Of a stretch of DNA of 64,000 nucleotides, positions 1-11,589 are shown one piece after another. The position numbers were made by a program, and so were the translations under genes. Source of the DNA: Anniella stebbinsi (taxonomy: Eukaryota; Chordata; Lepidosauria; Squamata; Anniellidae). Location: NCBI GenBank assembly GCA_029215795.1, contig JARDYH010000004.1, forward strand, positions 33,980,001-34,044,000, in the 5' to 3' direction. Numbering within the stretch: position 1 is the first letter of the stretch; each line of letters begins with the position of its first letter. The notes beneath the pieces are model-generated. The model saw only the letters and a list, made by a program, of their open reading frames with translations. It did not search any database and was not told the DNA's origin.

Positions 1-87
1 CAGACAGCTGCTTTCCCACTTGCGGCGGGTGACATCATCTCCCGGCATGAGCGGGAAAGCGGCCGGCTGACATTGAGGCCAGCCACC
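1..87 (+). promoter_or_regulatory. CpG-rich promoter / 5' UTR of the host gene
   Basis: This stretch is GC- and CpG-rich (gcggcggg, ccggcat, gcggccggc), unlike the AT-rich DNA that follows. It runs directly into an ATG in optimal Kozak context. There is no TATA box, which fits a CpG-island promoter. The transcription start cannot be placed, and part of the promoter may lie upstream of the window. The call rests on composition and position. Confidence 0.5.
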
Positions 88-115
88 ATGGAGGACGACG
101 CGGAGAAGGCTGCAG
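88..115 (+). CDS. First coding exon of an unidentified host gene (partial)
   Basis: The ATG at 88-90 lies in gccaccATGG, a full Kozak match. Nine codons follow (MEDDAEKAA) plus one base of a split codon. The exon ends at CAG|GTAAGG, a consensus 5' splice donor with GT at 116-117, so the intron is phase 1. The peptide is acidic and too short to show a domain. I do not recognise the gene and assign no function. No downstream exon could be identified, so the first intron may fill the rest of the window. An upstream non-coding exon or a fortuitous ATG in a CpG island remains possible. Spliced RNA or homology to an annotated squamate gene would settle it. Confidence 0.55.
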
Positions 116-163
116 GTAAGGAGGGCGATTGAGGGGAGGGAGGGAGCAGGGATAGCGGGAGGG

Positions 164-304
164 AGGGCTCTGCATGGACCCGGAGTGGATCCAGATCCAA
201 GGCAGATCGGATCAGGCCTGATCCGACACTGGTCAGATCGGGCCCGATCTGGACCTCCCAGATTAGGATCCAGATCAGATCGGGGGGTCCATGCACAGCC
301 CTAG
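164..304. mobile_element. Short GATC-rich inverted-repeat element (MITE-like)
   Basis: The ends are imperfect inverted repeats: agggctctgcatggaccc at the left and gggtccatgcacagcccta at the right. The interior is strikingly rich in GATC (about ten in ~110 bases) and partly palindromic (tcaggcctga, gatcgggcccgatc). The TAGGGCTGTGCA-type terminus suggests a non-autonomous hAT-like element, but no clear target duplication is visible. It lies only ~50 bases inside the presumed intron. Confidence 0.5.
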
Positions 305-476
305 TAGGAGGAAAGATGAGAAGTTCAGTTTTGGACATATTGGGCTGGGGGGATAATGATGAAAATTCCAAGAGATATCAGAGAGGCAGCTGCTTTTGCT
401 TTTGCTTTGCTTTGCTTCGTTTTTGTTTTTGTCTTTGTTTTTGTGTTTGTTTTGCATGTAGGAGTGCATTTGTGGC

Positions 477-1000
477 CATGTCTACACCATCCATTTTTCC
501 CGAGGTCAGCTTGAGGTCATCCCTTTGTGTCCTACTGGGGATGACCGTTCACTTTCCTCGGGATAAAATGGACTACTTTCATCCTGTTTTTCCCCATGGT
601 CCGGGGATAACCCCAAGGACCACAGGTGGTGTGGCCAGTGTTCTTAGGTTCTCCCCCTCCCTGTGAGTAGCGGGGCTCTTTGAATGGGCATGGAGCTGCA
701 CAGGGTGACTTTGTGCCCATCGGGGGGGGAGCAATTTTGCCAAGCCCAGGATGGCTGCGTGGGTTTTGTCTTAAGGTTTTTTTTACGTACTTTTTCGCAG
801 GACCACAACTGCGTGACTGTCTCCTGCTTCAAAAGAAAAAAAAAAGGGGGGGGGAACCATGCCATGCCAGAACATCCCTCCTGATTTCCAGGACATCGTG
901 CAGGCATGTGCAGTGCACACTGGGGGACGATCCTGGAATTGAGAAAGCCTGGGATCCTCCCCCACCATCCCGGAAAACCGGTAGGTGAAGATGAGCCCTG
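477..1000 (+). mobile_element. Family A non-autonomous DNA transposon, copy 1
   Basis: It shares ordered blocks with the sequences at 8261-8851 and 30583-31160: a start with tctacacc, a segment gaggtcatccct, a block tagcggggctcttt followed by atggagctgcacagg, a G-rich stretch, a TTTTTT/AAAA internal tract, a block acatccctcctgatttcc, and an end aggtgaagatgagccc. The two ends are related in inverted orientation. No protein is encoded. The ORFs across it are chance frames in GC-rich repeat sequence. Confidence 0.6.
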
Positions 1001-1212
1001 TGTATCAGTAAAACATTGTTCAAAAAGAATCTTAATGCAATAATTATATATATGCTCACATCAATACTGTTTTTTTTCACAGCATCTTAATGCATATGTA
1101 CTAATAACTGGTTACATAGAAAGGGAATATATATGAACTGAAGGAAATGAATGCTGTTGCAAACTGTGAATGGTCCATTTTTGTGGATGGTTGAAAACTG
1201 GTATTCAGTATT

Positions 1213-1368
1213 AGGGATGAGTTATCATTTCATTTCCATTTAATTTTTATAAGACTTTGCCAAAATTGGCAAAGTTCTTCATACTTGGGACAAAAACAAC
1301 TTGAAATTTAAAACAAAAATCAAATGTGGGAGAAACTGAAACTGACAAATTCATCAGTCTAGGCCCAA
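1213..1368 (+). repeat. Family F interspersed repeat, copy 1
   Basis: It begins tagggatgag and ends with aaactgacaaattcatcagtct. It shares the order tttataagactttgcc, aagttcttcatac, aacttgaaatt and gaaactgacaaattcat with the copy at 1884-2042, in the same orientation. It is old and diverged. The tagggatg/catccct termini suggest a decayed DNA transposon, but the class is not established. Confidence 0.45.
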
Positions 1369-1547
1369 CAGTCTGAGTGCTTAGCTCTTTAAATGTCTGG
1401 GTTTAAATCTCAGTGTATTCAACCACATGACTGCTTAATTATGGTGGTCACTGCTTTTTCTGACAGATATCTCATCTTTAACAGTGATATGGCATGGAGG
1501 TACATCATGGTCATCTGCATGATGCTGGGAATAGATGTAGCTATTGA

Positions 1548-1863
1548 TCGGCTGACCAGATAAAATCCAGGTCAGGGCTCCTGTAACTTTAACAGTTGTA
1601 GAGAAAAGGGAATTTCAGCCAGTGTCATTTGTATGCAATTAGTTCCTGGTGAAATTCCCTCTTCATCACAACAGTTAAAGGTGCAGGGGCCCTTCTTTTG
1701 TATATGGTCACTCTAGTATAGTGCCTGCACCTTTAACTGTTGTGATGAAGAGGGAATATCACCAGGAACTAATGGCATACAAATGACCCTGGCTGAAATT
1801 GCCTTGTCTCTACAACTGTTAAAGTTACAGGAGCCCTGACCTGGATTTTATCTGGTCAGCCTA
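1548..1863. mobile_element. Family B hAT-type palindromic element with 8-bp TSD
   Basis: Nearly the whole 316 bases fold on themselves. The left half (ctgaccagataaaatccagg ... caacagttaaag) is mirrored by the right half (ctttaactgttg ... cctggattttatctggtcag). The element is flanked by an exact 8-bp duplication GCTATTGA, at 1540-1547 and 1864-1871, the TSD length of hAT transposons. It encodes nothing and would need a transposase supplied in trans. Related copies lie at 21394-23753, 24730-24987, 29248-29435, 55491-55792 and 56831-57203. Confidence 0.75.
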
Positions 1864-1883
1864 GCTATTGAATTTATCTGGTG

Positions 1884-2042
1884 TAGATGGGTGAGAATTG
1901 CAATTTAATTCATATTTTATAAGAATTGCCCCAAATTCACCAAGTTCTTTATAGTCGGAAGAGAAATAACTTGATATTGTTATTTTTTTAAAAAAATGAG
2001 TGTGGAAGAAAGCAAAACTGACAGATTTGTCCATCCCTGTTC
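1884..2042 (+). repeat. Family F interspersed repeat, copy 2
   Basis: Same block order as the copy at 1213-1368 (attttataagaattgcc, caagttctttata, ataacttgata, gacagatttgtccatccct), same orientation, with the palindromic family B element between them. Either two independent insertions or one duplicated segment. Confidence 0.45.
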
Positions 2043-3263
2043 AGAGGTAATAGAAATCATGCTAGGGTGAACCATAAGTTAAATAATGAAACTTGTGATA
2101 CTGCTGTGTTGACCAGGCAATGGCATGAGGCCAGGCTCTTCATACTTATACTACATATGGCCGGTCCATAGACTTCAAAGTGCCTGCCAATTCCAAGGTC
2201 CAAGGCTGCCCACCCTATTCCCTTCTACAACTGAAAAAGGCTTTCAGATGTTGCCCCTTACACAGCTAACAAGATAAAAACCAGTGCCAGACCATGAGGT
2301 TCCTTGTGCAAGCTTTAGAGTCCAATCTACTGTGCTTTGGTGCTGTGTTCACTCAGTACTATGGATTTAGCGAGGTTACAGCCCCTTGCTACATCAAACT
2401 GCAATTTTTGTTTCTTTTCACTGGCATCAATACAACTTTTAGACAAGCCCTGAAAGATTTTTATAGAACAAATGCAAGTTTGTGTGCAAGCATTTTTTCC
2501 CTAGTACATTTCATTGCTATTTCAGTTTCAACTGTGGTTTTGGACCTGTGTGACATTTTGTTTTTTGGGGGTCTTGGAGACACATCCAAGTGAAGTCTAC
2601 ATGAAATGTTGAGATGTTATTAAATGCTGTTTAATAGCATTTGTGGTGCCTTCTTTTCTTTTCTTTTCTTTCCTCTTTCCATGTAAGCTTGTCACAGCTA
2701 TGTTGACAAGCTATAAAGTAACATCCCCCCCAAAGCTTTAAAATAGCTCTATGTAGTTGCTCAAAGTTTTTAGTAGCAGTTTCATCAAATGGTTTCATTC
2801 TTGTCAGTGGGGGGAGATAAATCTTTCCTTGCACTAAATTTTCCATTTTGACTTGCTTACACTTACAGGCTCTAGCACATCTTTTTATTTGCCATGATTT
2901 TATTAATCTGATTTTTATGACACAGGCTTGAAACAATGCTTAACCTTCTCAGTACTAATTGTTTTTTCCCATATGATTGCCCACTTAGCAGGAATGTGAG
3001 GGCGGGCCTTAATGATGATACTCCCAGGGTCTGAAATGTCCTGCCAAGGAAGACTAGGGTGGTTCCATCTCTGTTCTCCTTCTGCCTGCAGGCAAAGACT
3101 TTTTTAAAATTTAAACAGTTATTTGGCTTTTCAGCTGACTTGTTTACTGAAGTAGGTTTTAATCTGTCTAATGCAGCCTATTTATTTATTATTGATGTTC
3201 TTTTAATTGATGTATTTTAACTTGTGTTTGATGTGATTTGATCCTTTTTTCTTTTCTTTTCTT
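2043..3263. other. Unannotated intronic sequence
   Basis: No gene or recognisable full element is visible. It holds a short (TTTTC)n tract at about 2651-2675 and another at 3250-3268. ORFs across it lack any recognisable domain. Confidence 0.5.
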
Positions 3264-3775
3264 TTTTGCATTTTTATACCACCCAATAGCCAAAGCTCTC
3301 TGGGCAGTTCACAACAATTAAGACCATAAAATACTACATAAGATACATTATAGATGTTTAAACATTTAAAACTACAATATAAAATAAGAGCAAAAAACCA
3401 AGATAAAACCTAGCAGCAACGCAAAGATTTAAAATACAGTGACAGATTTCAAACGACAGAACTAAAAGACTAAAATGCCTGGGAAAATAAGAAGGCCTTC
3501 ACCTGGTGCCAGAAAAAGCCTCTATGGGAGGCACCAGGGAGCTTCTATTGGAAGCTCATTCCACAACTGGGGTGCCACAGCAGAGAAGGCCTGTTCTTGG
3601 CAGCCACCCACCTCACATCCTTTGTCAGGGACTCCTGGAGAAAGACCGCTAAGGATGATCTTAGGGTCTGGGCAGGTACATATTGGAAGAGATGATCCTT
3701 CAAATTACCTGGCTCCAAGCTGTTTAGGGCTTTGAATGTTAATACCAGCATTTTGAATGTGACCTGGACATGACT
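3264..3775 (-). mobile_element. L2-clade LINE 3' fragment, antisense
   Basis: Read on the minus strand, it ends in the conserved tail hairpin (ctgcccagagagctttggc ... gggtggtata) common to LINE 3' ends in this window. The minus frame at 3545-3751 carries the end of the L2 reverse-transcriptase ORF (LTFKALNSLEPGNLKDHL). It is 5'-truncated, with no RT core. Confidence 0.6.
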
Positions 3776-4813
3776 GGCATCCAGTACAGATGGAAAGGTA
3801 CTGTGGAAAGGTGGAATATAAATTCAATAAATAAAAACACTGTGCATGCATACAGTTTTGTATCTGCTGGGAGTGGAGACAATGTCAGTGCTCAGTGTTA
3901 GACAAATTCTATGCACATAGCAGTATATGTTAGAACAGGGGTGAGTAACATGTGGCCCTTGTGTTCTTTTGCCTACAACTCCTATCATCCCTCACTTTTG
4001 ACTATGCTGGCAAGGGCTAATGGAAGTTGTAGGCTAAACCACCTGGAGAGCTACAACTTGAACACCTATGTGTTAGAAAGAAAGAGAATAATGCAAAGAG
4101 GAACTAGATTATATCCTTCATTTGGAATAGATTGTATCTGGCATCAAGAATCAAAGATTTATAAATTTAGAGGAAATTGTGCCTAAAACTAGTCAGCTTA
4201 TCTCTGCACAGTAGTTCCCTATCCCCAAATGTGCACAATGCATAGCGATTGGAGGTCAAAAAGTTATATAGAATATGTGCAGTCTAGTACAACCTTTCAA
4301 ACCCTAAGAGCTCATTAAAGGAGACACTCATGTGTCACTATCAACCCTCCCAATAAAGGCATGGATCAAAATACAGAATAAAAGTGTGAGTCACCTCACG
4401 GTAGGATTCATCTAGCAATAAAGTAAGGCTCAAATGCTTCATAAGGCAATACAGGACCAGGATAATGTGGACCATCTTTGCTGGCCCCAGGCACTCCATC
4501 CTCCCAATCTGGATTTGGGATTGAAAGACCCAGGAAAAGTGTGGGTGCATGGAGGATAAATTGTAAGCAATCCCAATTTGTGGCATTGCATAACATCATG
4601 GCTGATCACAGGACATGTAAGATAAGGCATCTGCCTCAGTTTCCAATTTCCTGGCCTTGTGGAGTTTGTACCAAGGTGAAAAAGCATTATCTTCTGGTCT
4701 TTTAAAACATCAGGTTTTTTGATAATTGAATAAACAGTCTAGTGCAACATTTTGAACCCATTGGAAGCTTATTGGAAGCTGTGAAGGAATAGAACTGTCC
4801 TTCATTCTTGTAT

Positions 4814-4814
<1 letters not shown>
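3776..4814. other. Unannotated intronic sequence with small repeat traces
   Basis: A plus-strand LINE-like tail (ggtggaatataaattcaataaataaa) lies at about 3804-3838. Two related ~25-base segments (cagtctagtacaacctttcaa and cagtctagtgcaacattttga) occur near 4280 and 4737. Nothing else is recognised. Confidence 0.4.
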
Positions 4815-4856
<42 letters not shown>

Positions 4857-5172
4857 TCTATTTCTTACCCGCCTCTCCGTCTGGATCGAGGCGGGGAACA
4901 ACAACATGATAAAATACATAAAACTGATTAAAACATGACACACATTATTAAAACTGCATAAAAATCCTAAAACATCCTAAAAACATCCTTAAAACATTCT
5001 AAAATTCCACTGGATATGCCTGCCGGAAGAGAACAGTCTTTATGGCTTTCTTAAATTCTAAAAGACTGTTAAGTTGACGACTCTCCTCCGGCAGGTCATT
5101 CCACAGTCTGGGAGCGGCAGAAGAGAAGGTCCTCTGGGTAACGGTTGTCAGCCTAGTCTTGGCCGACTGCAG
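4815..5172 (-). mobile_element. L2-clade LINE 3' end, antisense, with (TAA)n
   Basis: The tract (TAA)n at 4815-4853 is the 3' microsatellite tail. It is followed by cttacccgcctctccgtctgg, gaggcggggaacaac, gccggaagagaacagtcttt and ctgggagcggcagaagagaagg. The same blocks occur in the longer antisense L2 at 12082-13270, where they adjoin reverse-transcriptase sequence. Confidence 0.7.
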
Positions 5173-6589
5173 GAAATTGCATGCTTAAATCTTGCTTTAT
5201 GTTTGTGCTAGTCAGATACAGCCAAATGGTTAATAATTTAGAGGTCAAATATTTAGTTAGAATATAGACTTCAGGGAGATTTTACTCAGGGAGCATGGCA
5301 TTATAACATCTCCTGGTCTGTTCATCTCCTGCCAAATGGGTTTTTTGGGGGGAGGGGGCAAAAAGAATGTGCTTATGTTCTTTGTGGCAATGTTTGTGGA
5401 AATTGTTGTGAAAATGGCATAGAGCAGGCAAATTTTCTTGGAACCCAACAAGACACTACTCCTCCCAATTTGAAGTTTTAAAAATATTTTTATATTTTCT
5501 TATTGGAAGCTTGGATTACTCCAAAGTGAAGGAGGAGGCTCTAGTTGCTGCCATCTTAATTTCCCATGAATGCCTCTGGACAGGTTTATGACCATCCATG
5601 CCCACCCATGGCAATCAGTTTTTAGTTTAGCCCAGGACAACGTCTCAAATTTCCAAATGAACCTACATTCCCCAAAAGGTTGCCTACCCTTGACATAGAG
5701 CATTGAAGTGGTCCTACAAAACTATCAGGATATATGCAGCAGTTTTTGTGACAAGGAGTCTTCAAAACATTTTTTTTGTGTGGTAGGTGGGCCGTGGGGA
5801 GAGAACTGATTCCTTTCCCTTTCCCTACTTCTCAATTGTTTTGGCAATTTGTACAAAATGATATACATGATATCCTTAGGCAGGAAAAGTGCAAAATTTT
5901 GAAAGATGGATGCAAGGGCTATTGAATTATGATTAATTGAAAACGATGATGTATGAAAAACAGTTTGTTTCCAGCTCATTTGACCCTAAGTAACAGAAAT
6001 AGGACAGAGGTGGATGATAGATGTGGACCATGCAGAGGCAGAGGCCGAAGTATGTGAACAATCAGCATTTTTTGAGCATGCACCCAATGCTGCACCCTTC
6101 CAGGTTCCACAAACTCCACAAGAACTCTTTTGTTCCTACTCCTGGGAGAGAGGACTAGCAAAGAACACTGAGCACTGAAACAGTTTTGTGATATATTCCT
6201 TCTACATCGCTGCCCCCGAAGTCCTGGGATTGCCTCACAGCCCTGATAAAAATTATCCACTTTGATGAAAGCTAGAGCTGTCGGTCATAAAGCTATATCC
6301 TCCCTCTCCATGACCCCTCTCCCTACCCTGCCATTTTGTTTATATAAAGACCTTGGAGAGAAATGTTTTCCTGTCTGGGTCTCTGGGTCCCTTCATTTTC
6401 AATGGGATCAGTTCACGTATTCAATTGTCATTGGGTGCGGAGAAAACATCAAGCAAAGTACATGCATGTATGCATCATATTACTAACGTTCCCTTTATCA
6501 AAACATGTTTCTCACTCATAGTCTTAGATAGCATTCCTGATTTGGTTCACACTAAATCAGATTGTCCCCCACCCCCCCAAAGAATAATA
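5173..6589. other. Unannotated intronic sequence
   Basis: AT-rich sequence with no coding exon, RNA gene or intact repeat that I can support. The ORF at 5976-6260 (minus) has no recognisable domain or repeat origin and is treated as chance. Confidence 0.45.
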
Positions 6590-6652
6590 TAACAGAGCTT
6601 CAGCTATGGGGCGGTATATAAGTGTAAATAATAATAATAATAATAATAATAG
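6590..6652 (+). mobile_element. L2-type LINE 3' tail
   Basis: A short hairpin-like tail (ctatggggcggtatataag) is followed by (TAA)n at 6626-6651, the characteristic 3' end of L2-like LINEs here. Only the tail is present. Confidence 0.5.
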
Positions 6653-7237
6653 GAAATATTGAAGTCATTTTGCAAAAAATGACTTTAGCTGAATCAGTTT
6701 TTGTAATCCTTCAGGAAGCGCAAGTGTTTTTCATAAAGCCTGCATGAAGGGATGAGCAAAAGTCTTAAATTGAATGTTAGGGTCTCTCTTCCTCCAGCTC
6801 TTATTAGAATTCATCACAATAGCATCAATAATAAATAAAGAGGTACATGATTCATTGATGGGATGGGGTTCGGGTGATGAGCAAGAAATGATATTTTGTC
6901 TGAGAATAGTTGGAATTTAAATTGCAGGAGGGGGAGATTTTGTTTTTATTACCTTTACAAGGTATTTTTTTTTAAAAAAACTTCATTTTATCTGCAGGGA
7001 AAGTATAAAAAGAATTGCAAGAAAAGATTTCAAGGTTCGATTTTAGGTGCAAAAACTAGATTTTCACTTGTTTGTTTTTTCTTTTATATTCCTGTTCCTT
7101 CATTATGAGGAATTGGAGGGTGACAACTGATTTTGCAAAGGAATGAGTTTGAGTTTCCACTGTGATATTTAAAATAGAATTCACATTTGATGGAACAATT
7201 TTTTTTTAAAAAAAAATGCATGCCATCAATGCAACAC
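6653..7237. other. Unannotated intronic sequence
   Basis: A/T-rich, with two T-run/A-run pairs (near 6966 and 7200). Nothing is recognised. Confidence 0.45.
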
Positions 7238-7377
7238 TGAGCCTATCTACACTACTGCTTTCAAATGGTTTAAAACAGTATAACAGTTTTGAGAACTGTT
7301 GGGGCCCAGGACACACTCCATATACAGTTTTCAAAACATTTTCAAAGTGTTTTATCCTGCGTGTGGAGATAGGCTCA
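7238..7377. mobile_element. Family D short inverted-repeat element, copy 1
   Basis: It begins tgagcctatctacac and ends gtgtggagataggctca, inverted copies of each other. The interior is partly self-complementary (caaatggttt ... aacattttcaaagtgtttt). It shares ctacactactgcttt, ggggcccaggacacactcc and atatacagtttt with 56653-56777. It is a non-coding MITE. The superfamily is unclear because no target duplication is evident. Confidence 0.6.
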
Positions 7378-7960
7378 CTATAAAGGAAATTTCTTAAATG
7401 CTTTTACTTCCTTTATGGCTGCCTTTACACATGCCTAGAGAGTGCTTTGATTCATAGGAGCCACTAAATAAGCATCAATTGTTGTATTTTCCTGAACTTC
7501 AATATAGTTGCCATCATATAATAAAACTGATATTTTGTACTACGCATGTTCTCAGATGCCCTTTTTAATAAATAAATAAATGAATAAATAGAAACAACAT
7601 GCACCAAACAAAATACCAGCATTTAAAATTACCATACTATGAGAAAAAATCATCATGTATTATTATAAAAAGTATCATTCCAGTAGAAAAGAAATATTGA
7701 CATTTTTGAATATATTTATTTTACTGATGATGATGATGATGATAAAGGTTTTATCATTTCAGCCAATAGTTGCCACAAGCATACAAAAATATACATTGAT
7801 AAAATGTCAGTTATAACAAATGTTACATTTTTTAAAAAACATTCTGGGAGGTCAGAAAGTTTGCTTTATGTTTTGGGGCTGTGAGACTGAAGTTGGCCAG
7901 TGCCTGGAGAATTGTCTTATTATAACATATACATTTTTAATTAAAAAATTACTTGAATAT
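7378..7960. other. Unannotated intronic sequence with (GAT)n
   Basis: Contains a short (GAT)n run at 7725-7743 and AT-rich DNA. No gene is seen. Confidence 0.45.
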
Positions 7961-8245
7961 TGTGGGCAGTATCCTATTTTGTCCATGCACCAGTGCAAGC
8001 AATCACTTCTGCAGCAGGAAATTATCGGTTCTAAAAGCAGCTCAAAATGAGTGGGAATGCTTGTTTCTGGAATGGGGCAAATCCATGGAGCTCACAGAAG
8101 AAAGCTCTGCTGACCTGTCCTAATCCAGAAATAAGCTTTCCTGTTAGTTTCCAAGGTTACTTCTGGAACCAATAATTCTTCAGTTACTCCTGCTGGCACA
8201 ACACGATCAGTTGGAGTGCAGCAACCTGGTTGGATACTGCCCAAT
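7961..8245. mobile_element. Family E interspersed element, copy 1
   Basis: It shares blocks with 55793-56065: cagtatcctattttg, tgcaccagtgcaagcaa, ctggaatggggcaaatcc, aaagctctgctgacctg, and an end with gctggcacaacacgatcag, tggatactgccca. The ends are weakly inverted. A non-coding, diverged DNA-transposon-like repeat. Confidence 0.45.
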
Positions 8246-8260
8246 GGGTTGGATCAGACT

Positions 8261-8851
8261 TAGGCCTAATCTAAACCTGCCATTTATCCCTGGGTGGTCA
8301 CGAGGTCATCCCTACGCGTACAAATGATGCACAGCTGATCCCATGATGAACCGGGGACTGGAACTCAATTCTTTCAGGATAGCTGGGACTGCTTTTTTCC
8401 CCTGGTATTTCCCACCATCTCGAGACCATCCTGAGCTCCACGGGCAATGTGGATCTCCCTCCTGAGGTCCTCCTCCTTCCCCATGAGTAGTGGGGCTCAG
8501 TAAATGGGTACAGAGCTGTGCAGGGGGAGTCCGTGGGCATCAGGGGTGAGGGGGAGACCATTTTCACCATCTTTGGGATGGCACTTGGCATCTTCCAGTG
8601 CCAAGCTTGTTGTATTTTTTTTAAAAAAACATTATTTTACACAAAAGCATGCCCATGCAAATGCGCATTGCGCAAATGTCTCCTCTTCTAAAGAAAAACA
8701 AAAAACAAAACAATGGTGCCCTGGAACATCCCTCTTTACTTCCGGGACAACTCACTCGTGTATGGCCCCTGAGGGACAATCCCAGAAGTGGAAAACTCCA
8801 TGACTGTCCCTCCCCACTCCCCAAAGGGCTGCAGGTGTAGATGAGCCCTTA
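8261..8851 (+). mobile_element. Family A non-autonomous DNA transposon, copy 2
   Basis: It begins ggcctaatctaaacctgcc and ends gcaggtgtagatgagccct, imperfect inverted termini. Internal blocks match copies 1 and 4: cacgaggtcatccct, ccccatgagtagtggggctc, gtacagagctgtgcaggggg, a TTTTTTTAAAAAAA segment, and aacatccctctttacttccggg. Length is ~590 bases. It encodes no protein. Confidence 0.65.
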
Positions 8852-10439
8852 GTCACACATAGATTCTATTGAAATCAATGGGACTTAAGTTAGTTATGAC
8901 TAGGGATGATGGTGAAATTTGTTTGGTTTACATTTTAATATTAATTAGCATTCCCTAAACCAATACACAGGCCTTTCCCTTCTCCCTCCCTCTTTCTCTC
9001 TGAGTACTGTCTCTCTCTTTGCTTCCCCTGCAATCAGAAGTATACTGCCTCTAAACATGGAGGCTCCATCTGGCTGTCATGATATACAAACCTGAAGAGG
9101 TTTCAGCAAAATTTCATTCCTGAAGTAACATGCATCAGGGCTAAACCATTCCCAGCTCTGTTGATAAACTGATGTTCCAACTTGTGATTCCGATCCTGTG
9201 ATAAGTCTACTCAAACATAAATCTGATAGTACATTGTTATTTGCTCTCAGTTAAATGTGCATATAGTAGGCGGAAGTATCCCTCTGAGGAAACCCTGAAG
9301 TTTGCAGAAGTTTTTTTAAAAAAAGATGCTAAAATAAAACCCAGGGGGACAAAAAATAAACAAAATACCATTGTTTTGTTGTTGTTCCTTTCTCGATCGC
9401 TTGATATTTAGATCTCTCCTACAGAAGTGGTTAGTATTATCTGTACTATACTCATAGTTAAAAACACAGCAGAGGAATTGTGGTTAACAAAACAGATACT
9501 ATGTTACAATCCTCACATCACTAATGTAACCAAATTCCATACAATACTCAACAATGATCAAATTATGTAGTGAATTAATTCATATTGGCACTATATTTTG
9601 CTTTGCAGTCATAGAAATTGTTATATCACTGAAGCAGAAGCCCTTCCTTCATGTAGAACATCTGGATCCCACATAACAAATAAGCAACAACTGCACATCT
9701 GTTGAACTACAAACCAATTGTCAGGAAAACCCAAATCCAGGGCTATCTTCAGTTTTCCATATAGCAATCAGGGTAACACATCTAGGACTGTAGAATGCCT
9801 TTTAGTTACCTTCATAGAAGAAGTTTGGATCAGGGAGCCAATGGCGTTCAGTGAAGTAATTTGAGATGAGGCAAAGACTGCAATAAAATGACACAAGGCA
9901 GGATGTTTCAAGCTATGTGAGCCAGACCCTATGGATGAAATGTAACTATTTCTTTTCCTCCAGTATCTCAGCATGAAAACACAAAGTTAATTAGTGTGGG
10001 GCTCCAGATGCCAAGATTCCTCACTTTGGAAAGTAATTGCTTGGATTGCTATATAAAAAAAGTCTAGTTCATCTTGAGATAGGAGGCCAGCCCTATGAAA
10101 ATATGTCCAAACTATTGGCAGCTGGACTGGAAAGAAAAAGAAAAAGAAAAACCAAAGGCCCAAAAGAACGACTATTTATCCATCACATTCCCTGAAAGTT
10201 GCCAAGTTGCATCAGTTATAATTCATCAAATGTAATATGTTAATTGTTCCAGTCCTATGAATGGAGAGTGATCATTTGAAAGCACGTGATGACAATTCAA
10301 AAGCTCAATAGATGCACTTCCTATTAAGGCCTTTCTTCCCAGCTGCTCTTTTTGATGCATGCTTAGGCAATAGTCTCTCCTATTCCTTGATGGGCACTGT
10401 AGTGACTGGATTACAGGGATTGGCAAAGTCCCAAACCAA
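8852..10439. other. Unannotated intronic sequence
   Basis: The first ~60 bases (gattctattgaaatcaatgggacttaag) match the family G motif seen at 15610, 38870, 54405 and 61835. The rest has no recognisable gene or repeat. Confidence 0.45.
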
Positions 10440-11585
10440 AGACTCCTGAGGAAATTTAGCAGTCATGGAATAAGGGGAGAGGTCCTCTTCCAGATCAGTA
10501 ACTGGTTAAAGAACAGAAAGCAGAGAGCAGGAATAAATGATAAATTCTCCAATGGGAGGGAATAAATAGTGGGGATTCACTGGGATCTATATTGGGACCA
10601 ATGCTTTTCAACCTGTTCATAAAAGATCTGGAATTAGGAATGAGCAGTGAAGTGGCCAAGTTTGGAGATGACACCCAACTATTCAGGGTGGTCAAAGCAA
10701 AAAGGGATTGTGAGGAGCTACAAAAGGATATCTTCAAACTGGGAGAATGGGGAATCTAAATGGCAAATGAAGTTCAATGTAAACAAGTGTAAAGTGGTGT
10801 ACATTGGGGCACAAAGGAAATAAATCTTGGGGCTATGGTGGACAGCTTAATGAAAATGTCAACCCAGTGTGCAGCTGTTATATATATAAAAAAGTCAAAC
10901 TCCATGTTCGGCATAAATAGAAAAGGAACTGATAATACATCTGCCAATATCATACTGCCTTTATACAAATCTCTGGTGTGATCACACTTGGATTACTGTG
11001 TATAGTTCTGCTCACCATACTTTAATAAGATTTTGTAAAGCAGGAAAAGTGCAGAAAAGGTCAACTAAAATAGTTTCGGCCTTTGAGTGGTAGAAAAATG
11101 AAACAAACAAAACAAACAAAATGACCAGGGGGTGGAACATCACTTCTTTGAGGGAAAGTTACATGGTGTGGAGAATGTAGATAGGAAGACATTTTTCTCC
11201 CTCTCCCAAAATACTAGAACCTGGGGTCACCTCATGAAGCTGATTGGTGGGAGATTCAGGTCAGATAAAAGAAAGCACTTCTTCACACAGCGCAGAGTTA
11301 AACTCTGGAATTTACTATCACAAGATGTGGCTATGGCCACCAATTTGGATGGCTTTAAAAGGGGGTTGGATAAATTCCTGGAAGAGAAGGCTATCAATGG
11401 CTACTAGTCCTGATAGCTATGTGCTACCACCAATATCAGTGGCAGTAAGCCTTTGTGCTCCAGTTTCTGAGGAACATGGGTGGGACGGTGCTGTTGCACT
11501 TTTGTTCTGCTTGTGGGTCCTTGGTCAACATCTGGTTAGCCACTAATGCGAACAGAATGCTGGACTAGAATGCTGTAATAAATTT
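10440..11585 (+). mobile_element. CR1-superfamily LINE fragment, sense, decayed
   Basis: Plus-strand frames, interrupted by stops, encode RT motif B (GSVLGPMLFNLFIKDLE), a degenerate catalytic box (FGDDTQLF, normally FADD), and the later block QCAAVIYIKKS. The C-terminal region at 11132-11407 reads LIGGRFRSDKRKHFFTQ and ends EEKAINGY. The tail runs through ccaatatcagtggcagtaag to aacagaatgctggactagaatg. The tail recurs at 26150, 32240 and 47945. It is 5'-truncated and non-functional. Confidence 0.7.
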
Positions 11586-11589
11586 GCTA

